A stretch of DNA of 64,000 bases from NCBI RefSeq assembly GCF_964204645.1, contig NC_134026.1:29344650-29408649 (forward strand). The letters run 5' to 3'. This document shows positions 13,058 through 24,615 of this stretch, one piece after another (the first letter of the stretch is position 1; each line of letters starts with the position of its first letter). Below the pieces are notes generated by a model, which searched no databases, was not told the DNA's origin, and saw only the letters and a program-made list of their open reading frames with translations. The DNA comes from Tubulanus polymorphus. Lineage: Eukaryota; Nemertea; Palaeonemertea; Tubulaniformes; Tubulanidae. The position numbers and the translations under genes were made by a program.

Positions 13058-13556
13058 ATAGTGGTCCTCTAGCCTATATTTTACATAAAATCATTTGTGG
13101 ATGATGGAACATTAATCATACTCTGTATATTACACGTGCACAATCCGGTCAAATTGTACACACACTGATCTGAAGATGAGAACCGCGATCATTTCTACGC
13201 GCACGATTTCGAAGAGAAAATGTCTAAGATCACATTTTGTATCAATGTCACAGTGAATGAACGGGCGAATGTTTTAAAACAAACGCCTTTGGTACTTATC
13301 AAAGGCATTTTGAGTGAACTTTCTTATTTCATCAGACACGATGATATATAAGGTGATATATCAAACTGCCAGGAAAGAATCAAATTTATCTTTAAGAAAA
13401 TCTCTTTTGTTCTGATTTAAGACATGGTTAAGTACACCGACGACATGTTTTCTTATGAGCAAGGTTCGAATGTTATCGAAGTTTCCCATTTATAATTTGG
13501 TCAAGTGTCGAAAGACAAAGCGTCATAGTAGATTGTTTACGTCTCCATGCCCGAGT

Positions 13557-13564
13557 TGACGTCA
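13557..13564. promoter_or_regulatory. perfect cAMP-response element octamer
   Basis: TGACGTCA lies 54 bp upstream of the TATA box at 13,618 and 99 bp upstream of the ATG at 13,663. That is the spacing usual for functional CREs. The inference is that the gene responds to CREB/ATF factors. Confidence 0.6.
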
Positions 13565-13617
13565 GTACAACTATTCAGGTTTGTTCCAAACATGTAAAAG
13601 GGGATTAATCAGCAGAG

Positions 13618-13625
13618 TATATATA
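13618..13625 (+). promoter_or_regulatory. TATA box of the 13,663 gene
   Basis: TATATATA is followed about 30 bp later by the expected start-site region near 13,648. This leaves a very short 5' leader before the ATG at 13,663. Confidence 0.65.
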
Positions 13626-13662
13626 GTCAGTACCTGACAGTAGGATCGGACAGAGTTTCAAT

Positions 13663-14511
13663 ATGCATCAACACGAAATACCTTCAAACTTAACAGCATG
13701 TTTGAGTCGCATTCTAGGAGCAGATGATTTACCATTTACGATCAAGATTTCGGAGTCGGATGATGAAATTAAGTTTCAAATAACGTGGTGTAAATCAGTA
13801 CCGAATAAAACTCTGGTGTATAATGATAACGACGAAAACATAGCTCCTTCAACTGGCGGTGAAAACGGTTTGCAAGTTCCTCGGCTCCACGTCAATTCAT
13901 CGTGTGTTCAACGCGTTACCGAATCTACACATATCGACAATACTAACCATTCATCAAATCAAGAAGGAACTTTTTTAAAGAAATCGCGAGTTGAAAGTGA
14001 TCGCGTGCGAGACTGTAGTCAATCAGAAAAAATAATTACTGATTCCGAGGATGATAATAGCGTAGAGTCTACTAACTCTGATACTAGTTCGCAATTTATT
14101 GAGTTTTCGTGCAGCGCCAGCGAAGAAAGTAATCAGATAGTTTCAGAAACTTTTAATGATGCAACGAATGAACCTGATGAAAATACAAATGATAATTCGC
14201 GAGTTTCAAATGACATTTCGTTCGTAAATCGAAAAGAAAGTTCGGAAAATTCGACAGTTATTTCACAAGTAGAGACGGATTTGCGACCAATGGATAATCA
14301 TTTATGCAAAACAAGTTGTGATGTGGAAGCAAGCGGGAATGGTAGGAATTCTGATCATATTAGATCGGTAAAACATAAGACATTGAATCCCGAGAGCAAC
14401 AATAAGAAAAACGGACGTACAATGACCGAGGTTTATTGGGCTCAACGTGGCTTCGTGATAGAAAAACGTTTTTTTCAACAACATATTAAAGACACATTTT
14501 CTATTATCTAG
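13663..14511 (+). CDS. intronless acidic, Ser/Asn-rich protein of unknown function
   Basis: 282 codons from ATG in a single exon, with stop at 14,509-14,511. A CRE and a TATA box lie just upstream and AATAAA 34 nt downstream, so this is a compact, complete transcription unit. The N-terminal 45 residues look folded: leucine-rich helix, then SRILGADDLPFTIKISESDD followed by a beta-type stretch ending in TWC. Residues of about 60-240 are low-complexity, rich in E, D, S, N and T, and probably disordered. The C-terminus turns basic and aromatic (YWAQRGFVIEKRFFQQHIKD). There is no signal peptide or membrane segment. I do not recognise the family. CRE plus TATA plus no introns is typical of inducible early-response genes, so a regulatory or stress role is a reasonable inference only. 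Confidence 0.75.
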   Translation: MHQHEIPSNLTACLSRILGADDLPFTIKISESDDEIKFQITWCKSVPNKTLVYNDNDENIAPSTGGENGLQVPRLHVNSSCVQRVTESTHIDNTNHSSNQEGTFLKKSRVESDRVRDCSQSEKIITDSEDDNSVESTNSDTSSQFIEFSCSASEESNQIVSETFNDATNEPDENTNDNSRVSNDISFVNRKESSENSTVISQVETDLRPMDNHLCKTSCDVEASGNGRNSDHIRSVKHKTLNPESNNKKNGRTMTEVYWAQRGFVIEKRFFQQHIKDTFSII

Positions 14512-14544
14512 TATTATACTGTATATTGTTAGTTATCAAAGCAT

Positions 14545-14550
14545 AATAAA
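14545..14550 (+). terminator. poly(A) signal of the 13,663 gene
   Basis: AATAAA lies 34 nt past the stop codon and implies a short 3' UTR. Confidence 0.7.
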
Positions 14551-17500
14551 ATCGTATGTCGTATAACATAAGCCTCAGAATTTCGAATGAAGCAACTGCG
14601 GAAATGGGTTCTTGATTTGTTTGAAATTTCGACTAAGCATATATACATTATATATGGATCAGACGATGAATTTCTAGTCGGCAAAGAGCTATATATGAAC
14701 AAGACTAGTTATGATTGAACAGTTTGCAATAACATATCCACTACAAATAAAGATTATACGTACGTATCATGGTCCGGACGTTATCGCCTAAAGCGATAGA
14801 TGAACTTCGATATGGCAGCGATATGGAGCTCCTGAGCCACTAATCGATATATTTCCCGAAATGACCTGAAAATACCCTGTGGCCTTGCTTAGTTTCAAAC
14901 CGCAATTATTCATTCGAATAACAGGATCTTTGCAATATGTTCATCACAAAAGGACCGAGAAATCTATCAAACACAATTGAAATGACATGAACCAATTGTC
15001 CTTGTTTGTAGCTTCGAGTCAATATCTGAGACATTCATCACCCGTTCTCACCGCCAGAATCGAAAAACTCACGTCTGCACTCTGTAAAATGAAATTTATG
15101 ACAGAATTCCGACAGTTAATTGCCAGTTACACGGGTTTGTTTATCAGCTCATCAGCTAGGCGGAAAAAAACGTAGAATTAATATTTCTTCATCCAATCAC
15201 ATCAATCTTCCTTAGACCAGATTAAATCTATAAGTGATAAAGTGTAGCACAGCCTCACGTAGAGGAAACTATCGAAAACTAAGCTACCAAGACGATTTAC
15301 TCATTGTTTCGCGTTATTGGAAATAAATCCCCAAATATTATTTCGCGAAGAACTGTGTATAAATTTCTCTTCCTCGATTCGATCAATCATACTCGTTGAG
15401 TGAGCGATGAATTTTACTTTCTATTCGCTTTTTATTGAACAAAAAACAAATTTTTCAAGACTCGATACTGGCAACATAACCGCCTCCTTCCTCTAGCACA
15501 TTTCGTAGACATTAAGTGCATCAATCCCATACTCAATAAGGGAAAAAGCTGAGAATTCAAATGCTCCACACTGATTATCTTTGTTCGCATTTGAAACTAT
15601 GCATTTCATTCAAATATTTTTTGCTTCTTTGAGTTTCATTACATAGCGAAACGAATGACTTTGATCTTTGCTGTTACTTACTGATACGGGAAATATTGGA
15701 CCACTTTAACGCTACAGCTAACTACACGTGATGTCATTACTTCGCGGGTAATTCAATTATAGCCGGCCTTGCGTAACACACAACTGACTGCGGACGAGTT
15801 GAGGCAGAGGATGATCGCGGGGAGGATCAGTGTGAGACACGTAACTACTGTACGAGCATTCCTTAACGAACCACTACATGACAAAGACTATCATTAGTAA
15901 ACAATCACACAAATACCGCCAGGACACCCACTCATAGCGGCTTGGTTGTGAATAGCATCATCCGTACGAGATGGTTTCATACGCATTACATTACCAAGAT
16001 CAACCAGAATTAGTTACAGAAATAGCCTTCGAACGTTATACACTGCTCAAATATCGAGATTAATCGCCTTTCGTAGATACATATAACTTGCGCTTATCAC
16101 ATGCATGTTGAACGAACATTTTCTTTATTTCAGTAAATACATCCCGTCGCGTAGTTCCATATATCATTACTCCTCAGCGAAAAGTAAACAGAACGCGATG
16201 GATCATTAATTCTTCTGGATTCAGTCTGCGGCAAAACAAAATCATTTCATTCTAGTGTTTGAGAATATGTGATATGAAAACAATTATCGCCTGTTTTAAC
16301 GAATAAACTAGATTCATATTCTGTTGAATCAACAAGTGTGATGTGTATATATATTTAGAATTCAATGGAAAAATAAATCGATGGATAATTCCTAAATTTA
16401 CATGTCACGAGAGTTTATATCAGCATTAATTGTCACTAGACACTTTCTAACGGTAAACATTTTACGGCATTTGAGCATTGATTGAATTGTTGATCGAACA
16501 ATTCCTCATTAAACTCGTTGACGTGTCACAAAAATCACTGCTTAGATAATGGATTATGGATTATTTACTGCATTGAAGCGTGTATACATACCATTCAATA
16601 ATAACAGCAGCAGCTGCAAAAGTAGAAACAATCGTTGAAAATTGTAATTGCTTTGGAATCAATCAGATATCATGTTTCATTTATAACATTTTTCATCTAA
16701 ATACTAAAACACCAGATGTTTCTCACATGCTGCTGTTAGTCATGTATACCTAATTTGAACTATGTATGGCGGGATTCTACGGAAACGTGCTTGGGACACA
16801 ATCATTTTTTTTTCTTAAAATTTCTTGCCGATTGAAGAAAAAACAACAGATTCAATTAGAAATTTTTAATTAATTTTCATTATATTTCAATTGGTAAAAA
16901 GATAAGAAAATAATGATGTCCACGGAACACTTACATAGGATTGACGTGATTGCACTTTGAGCTGGGAGATTGATTCCACAGGTGAGATGACGATGTTTGC
17001 ATTGCGGCCGCCAGATTCGATCTCGGTCCTCGGTCTCAGAGGTGACCAAATCAGCTTCGGGTAGGGATGATTATTCTGTCTTCACAGCTTGTACTTACTG
17101 TAACGTCAGACTGACATTGAACGAGGCTCATTCATTTGATTTGCTTGGGAAAAATGTTGTAAGATAACCGAGTAGAACCGACCAATTCGTTACAGTTTCT
17201 TTTGTTCAGCCGTTATGATAATAATAATAATGATTACAATGAAAATCTATTTCTCTAAAATTGATATCAACTAAACAATCTTAGTATCGTAAATTTATGG
17301 GGAAATTTCCAATTGAGAACATTCCTGGATGTTAAACATAAAGTAACAATCTAAACTGTATATTCACTTAAGGTTGGATAATCTAAAAAACATTCACAAT
17401 CTGTAATTTTTTAGTACAGAATTGATTGTGTAATCAATGCAAAAGATCAAGCGACTGGACTGATGCTAGGATTGAAAATTAAATTAGATTCATGTCATAT

Positions 17501-20500
17501 TTCCCAGTAAAGTTTGATTTATGACACAAGGATAAATCTAATTTTAAGATTGTCACAGCAATTCTCAATGCTGAATACTGATACTGCGCTAATCAATTTC
17601 AAGTTGTTTTATAAGTCACGTGTGCTTAAACTTCGATATGATGATGGCACGAACACCTGCCTCACGCTAGGTTTAGCGCTATCGTAGTCCCGTAACTCGA
17701 TCAGCTTTCTACGAACTTCTCCATCGCTGAAACCCTCTTCATTGCTCGCTTCAAAACTGCGAAAACAGATGCTTCGATTAGATTGGCAAATTTACACCGT
17801 TCGCAGGGCTGTTGATCATGATGTTCAACGTATTTGATGGATACTTTTTGCATCATTGAATTAGAAAACCATAAATACATGCATGAACTAAATTAGAATG
17901 AATTAAACTGAAACTGAATATAAGTGTAATTTATAAATGCTGAAAATGTTCATCGTTTCCTTCCATGTTTTTCCTCTTTTTGCATTTTACATTCGATGGG
18001 TGAACAGATGCGGCAGTGCTTTTGTTTGAAATTCCGATATTTCAAGTAAATTCCGACAAAGCGTACAATTTCAATCCGAGCGTTTCAAATGAAAGGTTTG
18101 AGACTGCAGCAACAAGTTTGATTGATGGGCTAGCACCGGAATGAATGACATCTCCCGCGAATATCGGCGTTAAATGCCGATTACACTTTCTTATCCCGTG
18201 AACCATTAAATAACGAAAAATACTGTGAACTTCACACCTGGAAATGACAAAACAACTCTGCATCGGATTCCATTCCTTTGAATCGCATCGGATAAAGTCC
18301 CAGTCTTTTTTTTAAAATATCACTTAACGTCGCATTCTTACATTTCCTCGATTTAATGACATTCACACTGCTTACTTCCTGCCACTTAGGTTTCGGTAAA
18401 TTCAATCTGGAATATGGAATATTAGCGATCGTTGAAATTCAATCATTTCTGGTGTATGTCCCCATTGTTTCCCGAGACAGTCAGTCATGCGTACTGCTTA
18501 CAATGTTGAGTACATTTCAGCACATGTACGAGATGTATTGTCAACAGCCTCGGGTATTTGTACATATTTGTCCATACAATAAGCTGCTTACACATTTCAT
18601 GAGAACGATTTAATAGCCATCAATCAATCAATCATTGGGAGATACGGGTAGCCATATGTTATTGGACCACTCACATGTATCGATGAGTCCGAAAACTCAA
18701 TTGAGTTCGCATCTCTTATCTTCGGCTCCCTTTCGATTCTATTGACTTGGAAAACATTCAAGAAAATCATGATACACGAAGAGAAGAACTATCGTTTTCC
18801 AATAAAGGCATCCGTAATTGCGGCCACCAGACAGAAACGGCGTTAGAATTCCCATTTACTGGAAAATCAATTCAGCCGAAGTATTTGTGTAAAAAAATAC
18901 ATACGTAAAAATACGAAGTGCAATATGTGAGATCCCACGAAATTGCAGCCAATTTCAGTCAGATTGTTGATCATGAAAAACAGTCCTTTCGTCTATGCTG
19001 AACATTTGTCCAGTTATTATTCAAACTCCCATACATCTCACACGTGGATTATCAGTCTAAATAATCTATTCTAATTGAGTCGTTTTAATGCAGTTTCGGT
19101 GATGTGTGTGATCTAACTGTAATCTAAGTTTAGAGAGAACTGAATTATTCATTATCTCTAAATTTATGTGGCTTAATCGACTATCCAGCCTTGTTACTGG
19201 TCTTATATGGCACTGAATCCGTTGAATCCCCGCTTAATGCAAATCAACGAAGATCACATCAATATAATTTTTTTTTTGACGATTAAATCGATTTCAGATT
19301 GCGTTTTTTTATCATAAACTGAATGAAGAAAAAAGGTTACTAAGATATGATGCGATGAATGAGATTCTGTCGAGTTTGAAAAAGATGTTAAGAATTGCAG
19401 CCATTATTAGAATTCTTCGTCGCAGTTCCACAGGGATATGCATTGATATTGTTTGAGGTTTGTTGATTTTTGGAAGATCGTAAATGGTTCATCCACTCCA
19501 TCATATCTTCTTTATCGGCTGCAGTGGATAAGTATGTTTACCACTGAGATTATCTGGTCGAGAAATGGCACACAGCCATGTATCATAGATGGTTGCTCGT
19601 GTACTTTTAACGATGGAACTCTCGATATCATACATTTCAATTAATTCAACAAGTTCGCGTTGCACTTCTTATGAGAATATCATATTGAAGTTGTCGTAAG
19701 GTGCCTGTTCCTGACGTGTACAGCAACAACAGGATGCTGAGAGCAATAGCGATACTTCGAATTCAGATAGTTGAGATATATATCAGTCACCTTCACGAGT
19801 CTAATTGCGAACATGGAACGTGCATTCAGTGGACCGAGTTAATCAACATGACGTATTTGTAAATACTGTCGTAATTAAGAACTAATATTTGGACAGAAAG
19901 CTCTCAAGGGTTCGCTATGATATTCGCTGATTAGAGGCGAGTTTGACCCTGAATGGACCCCGTAATGAATCCAACATTCCTTTTTCGATTCGAAATTTCT
20001 ATTCAGCGTCGATATTTGAAAAACGTTTCGTATTGATTTTGAAATGAACCTTTTCATCTGCAATATTGTATCGTATATAACAGAAGCTTTTCCTACCAGT
20101 CAGATTCTATCAAACTCAAATTTACATCTGCTCTTGATTGTGATTAATCACTTTAAGATACCGATTGGATTTCAAATAGTTTTTAAATCCTACTTTCTTG
20201 CTGCCGTCTCGCTGACACATCATCGATTGGAATTCAGTTAACACGTCAATTGCGCACAGACGCAAATACCGGGCGGATTTCAATAAACTGCCTGAAACAG
20301 ATTTGATATAATGCTAACTGTCAATATCGAGCTGGTATCCGATAAATGTGTCATATATCAAATGGTTTCACATAAATGGAATCTTAATAGGCGTAATTTG
20401 TCACATCCAATTAAATCCGCTGACTAATCCGTTTCTGCACTTAAAAAAGACATATTTAGTTTAAAACTTCAACCATAAATGCTATACGGTTCCCCGCGGA

Positions 20501-23187
20501 GGGTGCCCACCACTCAATTATCCAACTCGCGCTCGAAAGTTTAATAAAGGTCACTTTTGCAACATTTCATACTGATTCTAATTACTGAGAGAAAGTTTTC
20601 CGAGGAAGAAAATTCCTTCTCTCTGATTATTTAATCGAACAAAACGATTCTTCATAATTAAAACATATCTGGAGAAGGACTGTGTCTAGACATTCGACCT
20701 TGAATGATCCTATTTTCAGCGAATGGTATATTGTCTTCCCGAGCTTTAAACAGTTTTACTTTTGGTCAATAGAAGAAAAAGATAAATTGCTTGTTCCCAC
20801 AGTCTTAATGTAATTTTCTCGACGTTTTCAGGCTGGTGATAAACGAGCATTTATCTAGAATTACCGGTAGCTGATGACATTACGACAAACACTAGCTCTG
20901 TAGCACTTCACTAGCACCCCGTTTTATTCGTCACACGAATCAGTGTTAATGTATCCTCGACGCAAAGGTAATAATTCAATTGGGCTGAGAGAGAAAGTGA
21001 GGTACCACGAAATAGATGGTCTTCCTTCTCCCTTAATAAAAAGTGTTCTTTTTTTAAGTAAACGAAAATAATGAAAGAAATAGTTATTTCAGTTGAGCTA
21101 TGCGGCGACATTATCAGACATGTGGCATGGCTCTCATACTGTTATTAGCAGTTTTATATCAAGAGACGAAGTATCGTGGCTATAGGTTTGGCTACATGTA
21201 TTTGAATATGATGTGTCTAAGTATAACAAAATATCGAATGCATCTATAAATGATGCAAATCAGTGTATTTTAATTAAATCAAGCTGACGCGATATATATT
21301 TTTCTAAGCCCAATTCTAAATTAAAGACTATTACATGTTCCCGTACAAAAGGCGCAGTGTGGCTGACATTTCAATTTCCAGTGATATAGTTTATCACTCA
21401 ATTAAGACTAACACGTTATCCCTCGCCTACATCAATCCTCTAAGGTGAAATGTTCGTGTAGTACATCGCTTTATTAAGATAAGTTGTCATCGACTGCATC
21501 CAATAAAAATCTGACAGATTGCACCAGACTTCAGGTTTTTATAAATCTGTATTGATATAAAGTGCATTCCGCGTGGAAATTATGACAATTGTTTCATTCG
21601 ACGTATCGGTGTAATGAGTAGTTGGAATTTCAGCTGTTGTAAATATATTCGCAAATTTTCAATCCTGCTGATGATTAGTTAACATTAACTACTATGTTAT
21701 TATGACATTTCGCGATCGCCGAGAGTTAAAAGTTAATTATCGTGTTTGAACTTCCTTACAGCTATAATAAACCTACGCTAAAATCTTACCTTCGATAAAT
21801 GCCAAACTGTTATATGAACTTTTGAAATATTTGGCGAAGATAGAAAAGAAAATTGCAAACTATAGATAGAAACGATAGAATTTTGGTACAATCTTCATCA
21901 CGTATTCGTAAAAAAATGTTCAGCCGAGAGCATTTCATTTGGATTTCGACAATCAATGTTTTTTGACATTTACAACAAACGTATGAATAAATAGCCAATA
22001 GGTTTATATACTAAAAAAACCTAGTAATACGTAGTTTTGTTTCCGTCGCTGAATCGATCGTTAACGGTTAATCGACATAGAATGTTACGACTATTTTCGA
22101 CGAAGAAAGATCAATTTCGTGAGTGGTGAATTTAAAATTCAGCGCGGAGAAAAATATGAAATTGTAATAATAAACGTATAATTCGAATTGACACTTAAAT
22201 GGCATGAAACAAATATTGCGCATTGCGAGTTTAATAATACATTATCTGTAGAGTTTGAAGTGCACCTGACTGAACCTGGGAGTCTTATTCGCTATTGATT
22301 ATAATTAGAAAAAGAATTGACAATAATTCAGGAAGCACCTGTTGCCAACTGTGTGTTAGAAATTTGCAGGTTGCGTTTAACAGTTTAACATAGAATATCT
22401 AGTGGCAGATGCGCGTTATAAAGAGTGTATATATCCGTATATATTAATGATTTTAAACTCCTTCCAATTATTTCTAATGGTTTTATATTTTCCTCCAAAT
22501 GCTTGCTCGTTTTTTACGCTTATCGCTTCATTTTATTCACATCAAAAAACCGCAGCCCATGTGAAAGTATATAACGATGTATACCAGCGACCACCGACAG
22601 TTCCTTTGGGAGGTGTGATAATTTTTCAAATCGATTGGTCAAGTAGATACTAGGCATGCCCTTCAATGAAACACTTCGCAGCTTTGCACTATCGAATGGC
22701 AAGCATGTGTCACATTTTGTACACGACGAAATTATAAACGAGTTGCTGAATATTGTGTGGGATGGTTCTACAGTAAAAACGTCCCTGGATATAACGGAAT
22801 GTTTATATCCGAAATTTTTATGCTTTGATCTTTTTAGGTATTTTAACCTGTTCATCTAGAACGCTCACGCGATCGTATGTGACATACACGGCTGTGAGTA
22901 TGAGAGATGTTTCACCGTAAGTCCTCGGTCTTCGTATAATTATTCACGGTAGCTCATTCAAAATCGCATTGACCCACAATGTAATACTCAAAAAGGTATG
23001 TTGGAATATAAGTAACTATAAAATTCTATTTGAAAATATCAGACAACTTATATTGTACCTGACGCCACAACTTGTACAGGATAACATGAATTAAATATCG
23101 AAAATAATCATCTCAATGTCTCAGTGGTAGTAGGGTTATACCTACCGTGTTTCCGATGCCTGCTCGGACACCGTAACTCTGCACGGG
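14551..23187. other. long non-coding stretch with two weak exon candidates
   Basis: About 8.6 kb without a supported gene. Two short coding-like segments deserve mention. The first is a plus-strand frame at 15,763-15,897 after acceptor ATTATAG, 44 codons to TAG, containing QLTADELRQRMIAGRISVRH. The second is a minus-strand frame at 16,935-17,054, 39 codons ending at a consensus donor CTAT|GTAAGT, containing DRDRIWRPQCKHRH. Both are locally GC-rich but too short to call. The remainder is AT-rich DNA, and the open frames seen there (for example 22,402-22,859) lack motifs. Confidence 0.5.
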
Positions 23188-24615
23188 TCATCTAACCTCT
23201 TTTGGTTTAGTCTTTTGGCATTTTCCAAACGTAAGCTTCCAAAACGAATGGCGAAAGTCGCGGTTTGAAAATGCGTAAATGAAAGGATTCATACAACTAT
23301 TAACATATCCGAGCCAGGTGACGAAACCCAGTAAAATAGGATGGACATAGCACGATTTACAAAATGGTTCGATCACATAAACGAGAAAAAAAGGCAGCCA
23401 ACAGAGAATAAAAACACCGACTACCACCGCTAATGTTTTCGCCGCTTTACGTTCTTTCGCAAAACAAGCACGGAATTTCTTCGAGTTTGTGTTAGCGTTC
23501 CGATCGGTTTGTTTAAGCGTTGGACTACGACCGTTTTTCGCGGCGATAGTCACAACTTGGTTATTTTTATGATGAGTATAAGTTATCAGATCATTTTTAC
23601 ATTTGAAACTTTGGTAATTTGCGTAGTGGATCCTATTAGCAGATTCATTGAGAGCTCTAGATCGGCTCAGTGTATTTTTCGACGCGCAATTTTCGCTCAG
23701 AGGCATTTTAAGAATGCCGGTTAAGGCCACGTGAGCCGGGGTTGATTGTGTCCGATCCGTTGAATCACTTTGGTTACTTCCATCGCTTATTTGATTGCCA
23801 TCTTGTTTCTCACCGGAAGTGTCGTCACTTCCTCTCGTTTCGCTCAAACTCAATTCGTCGACGTTTGTTTCGTTGCAGGTGTATCGTGAACTCCTCATAA
23901 TACTTCTCCGGTACGGTTTCAATCTGATTTCTCGTTCGCGGGCAACTTTGAAAATATTCGCGTAAACGAATAACATAACTACAAGCGGGATATAAAACGA
24001 ACCGAGCGACGAATAGATGATATACCCTGGATCCCGAGTCAGATAGCACACGTGGTCATTGGTATCCCATCGTCCTTCTTCAGCCCAGCCGAAAATAGGA
24101 GGACAAGTTATAATACTCGAGGCTACCCACACGATGGCGATCATAATCAAAGCCAGCTTCTTGCTTCTTTTTGTAGCGTAAATTAAGGGTCTAGTGATGG
24201 CGAAATAGCGGTCGACACTTATACAGCACAAATTAAGTATCGAAGCGGTACATAACATGACATCAAAGGAAATCCAGATATCACAAATAACGTATCCGAA
24301 CCACCAGCGGCCAGTGAGTTCGATAACGATATGGAACGGCATCACTAGTATAGCGACTAATAAATCAGAAATTGCCAACGAAACGACGAAATAATTCGTC
24401 ACCGTTCGCAGTCGACGGTTCGTAAAAATGGCCATAACGACGAGAATGTTGCCGAACACAGCAATTAAAATGATACTTCCCAATACAACACCAACAATTA
24501 TACTCCTCCAGAGGCTTATCTCGGCACCTTTATCTATATCAGACCCGTTACCAGTGAAATACACGAGAATAGTTGTGTTGTTTGTTATATGATAAAACTC
24601 CTCCTCGATGTCCAT
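23188..24615 (-). CDS. biogenic-amine class A GPCR (dopamine/octopamine-like)
   Basis: 475 codons, single exon, ATG at 24,615-24,613. N-glycosylation sites lie at N13 (NTT) and N23 (NGS). TM1 is about 37-62 with GN at 55-56. Cys111 and Cys190 form the conserved disulfide. Asp118 in TM3 is the amine-binding aspartate, and DRY is at 135-137. TM5 carries Ser202, Ser203 and Ser206 before Pro210, the serine set that contacts catechol or phenol hydroxyls. A very long third intracellular loop (about 226-388) leads into KERKAAKTLA, then CWLPFF at 405-410 in TM6. NPFIY is at 443-447. The tail is short, about 25 residues. The TM3 segment FDVMLCTASILNL and the long loop with short tail resemble D2-like receptors, while TM6-TM7 also fits invertebrate dopamine/octopamine receptors. 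The ligand is therefore not settled: dopamine, octopamine and tyramine are all possible. Confidence 0.93.
   Translation of the reverse strand: MDIEEEFYHITNNTTILVYFTGNGSDIDKGAEISLWRSIIVGVVLGSIILIAVFGNILVVMAIFTNRRLRTVTNYFVVSLAISDLLVAILVMPFHIVIELTGRWWFGYVICDIWISFDVMLCTASILNLCCISVDRYFAITRPLIYATKRSKKLALIMIAIVWVASSIITCPPIFGWAEEGRWDTNDHVCYLTRDPGYIIYSSLGSFYIPLVVMLFVYANIFKVAREREIRLKPYRRSIMRSSRYTCNETNVDELSLSETRGSDDTSGEKQDGNQISDGSNQSDSTDRTQSTPAHVALTGILKMPLSENCASKNTLSRSRALNESANRIHYANYQSFKCKNDLITYTHHKNNQVVTIAAKNGRSPTLKQTDRNANTNSKKFRACFAKERKAAKTLAVVVGVFILCWLPFFLVYVIEPFCKSCYVHPILLGFVTWLGYVNSCMNPFIYAFSNRDFRHSFWKLTFGKCQKTKPKEVR

Noticed and set aside
22402-22859. Adjacent plus-strand frames and an overlapping 111-codon minus frame
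   Set aside because: No splice support, no motif and both strands open. Treated as chance ORFs.
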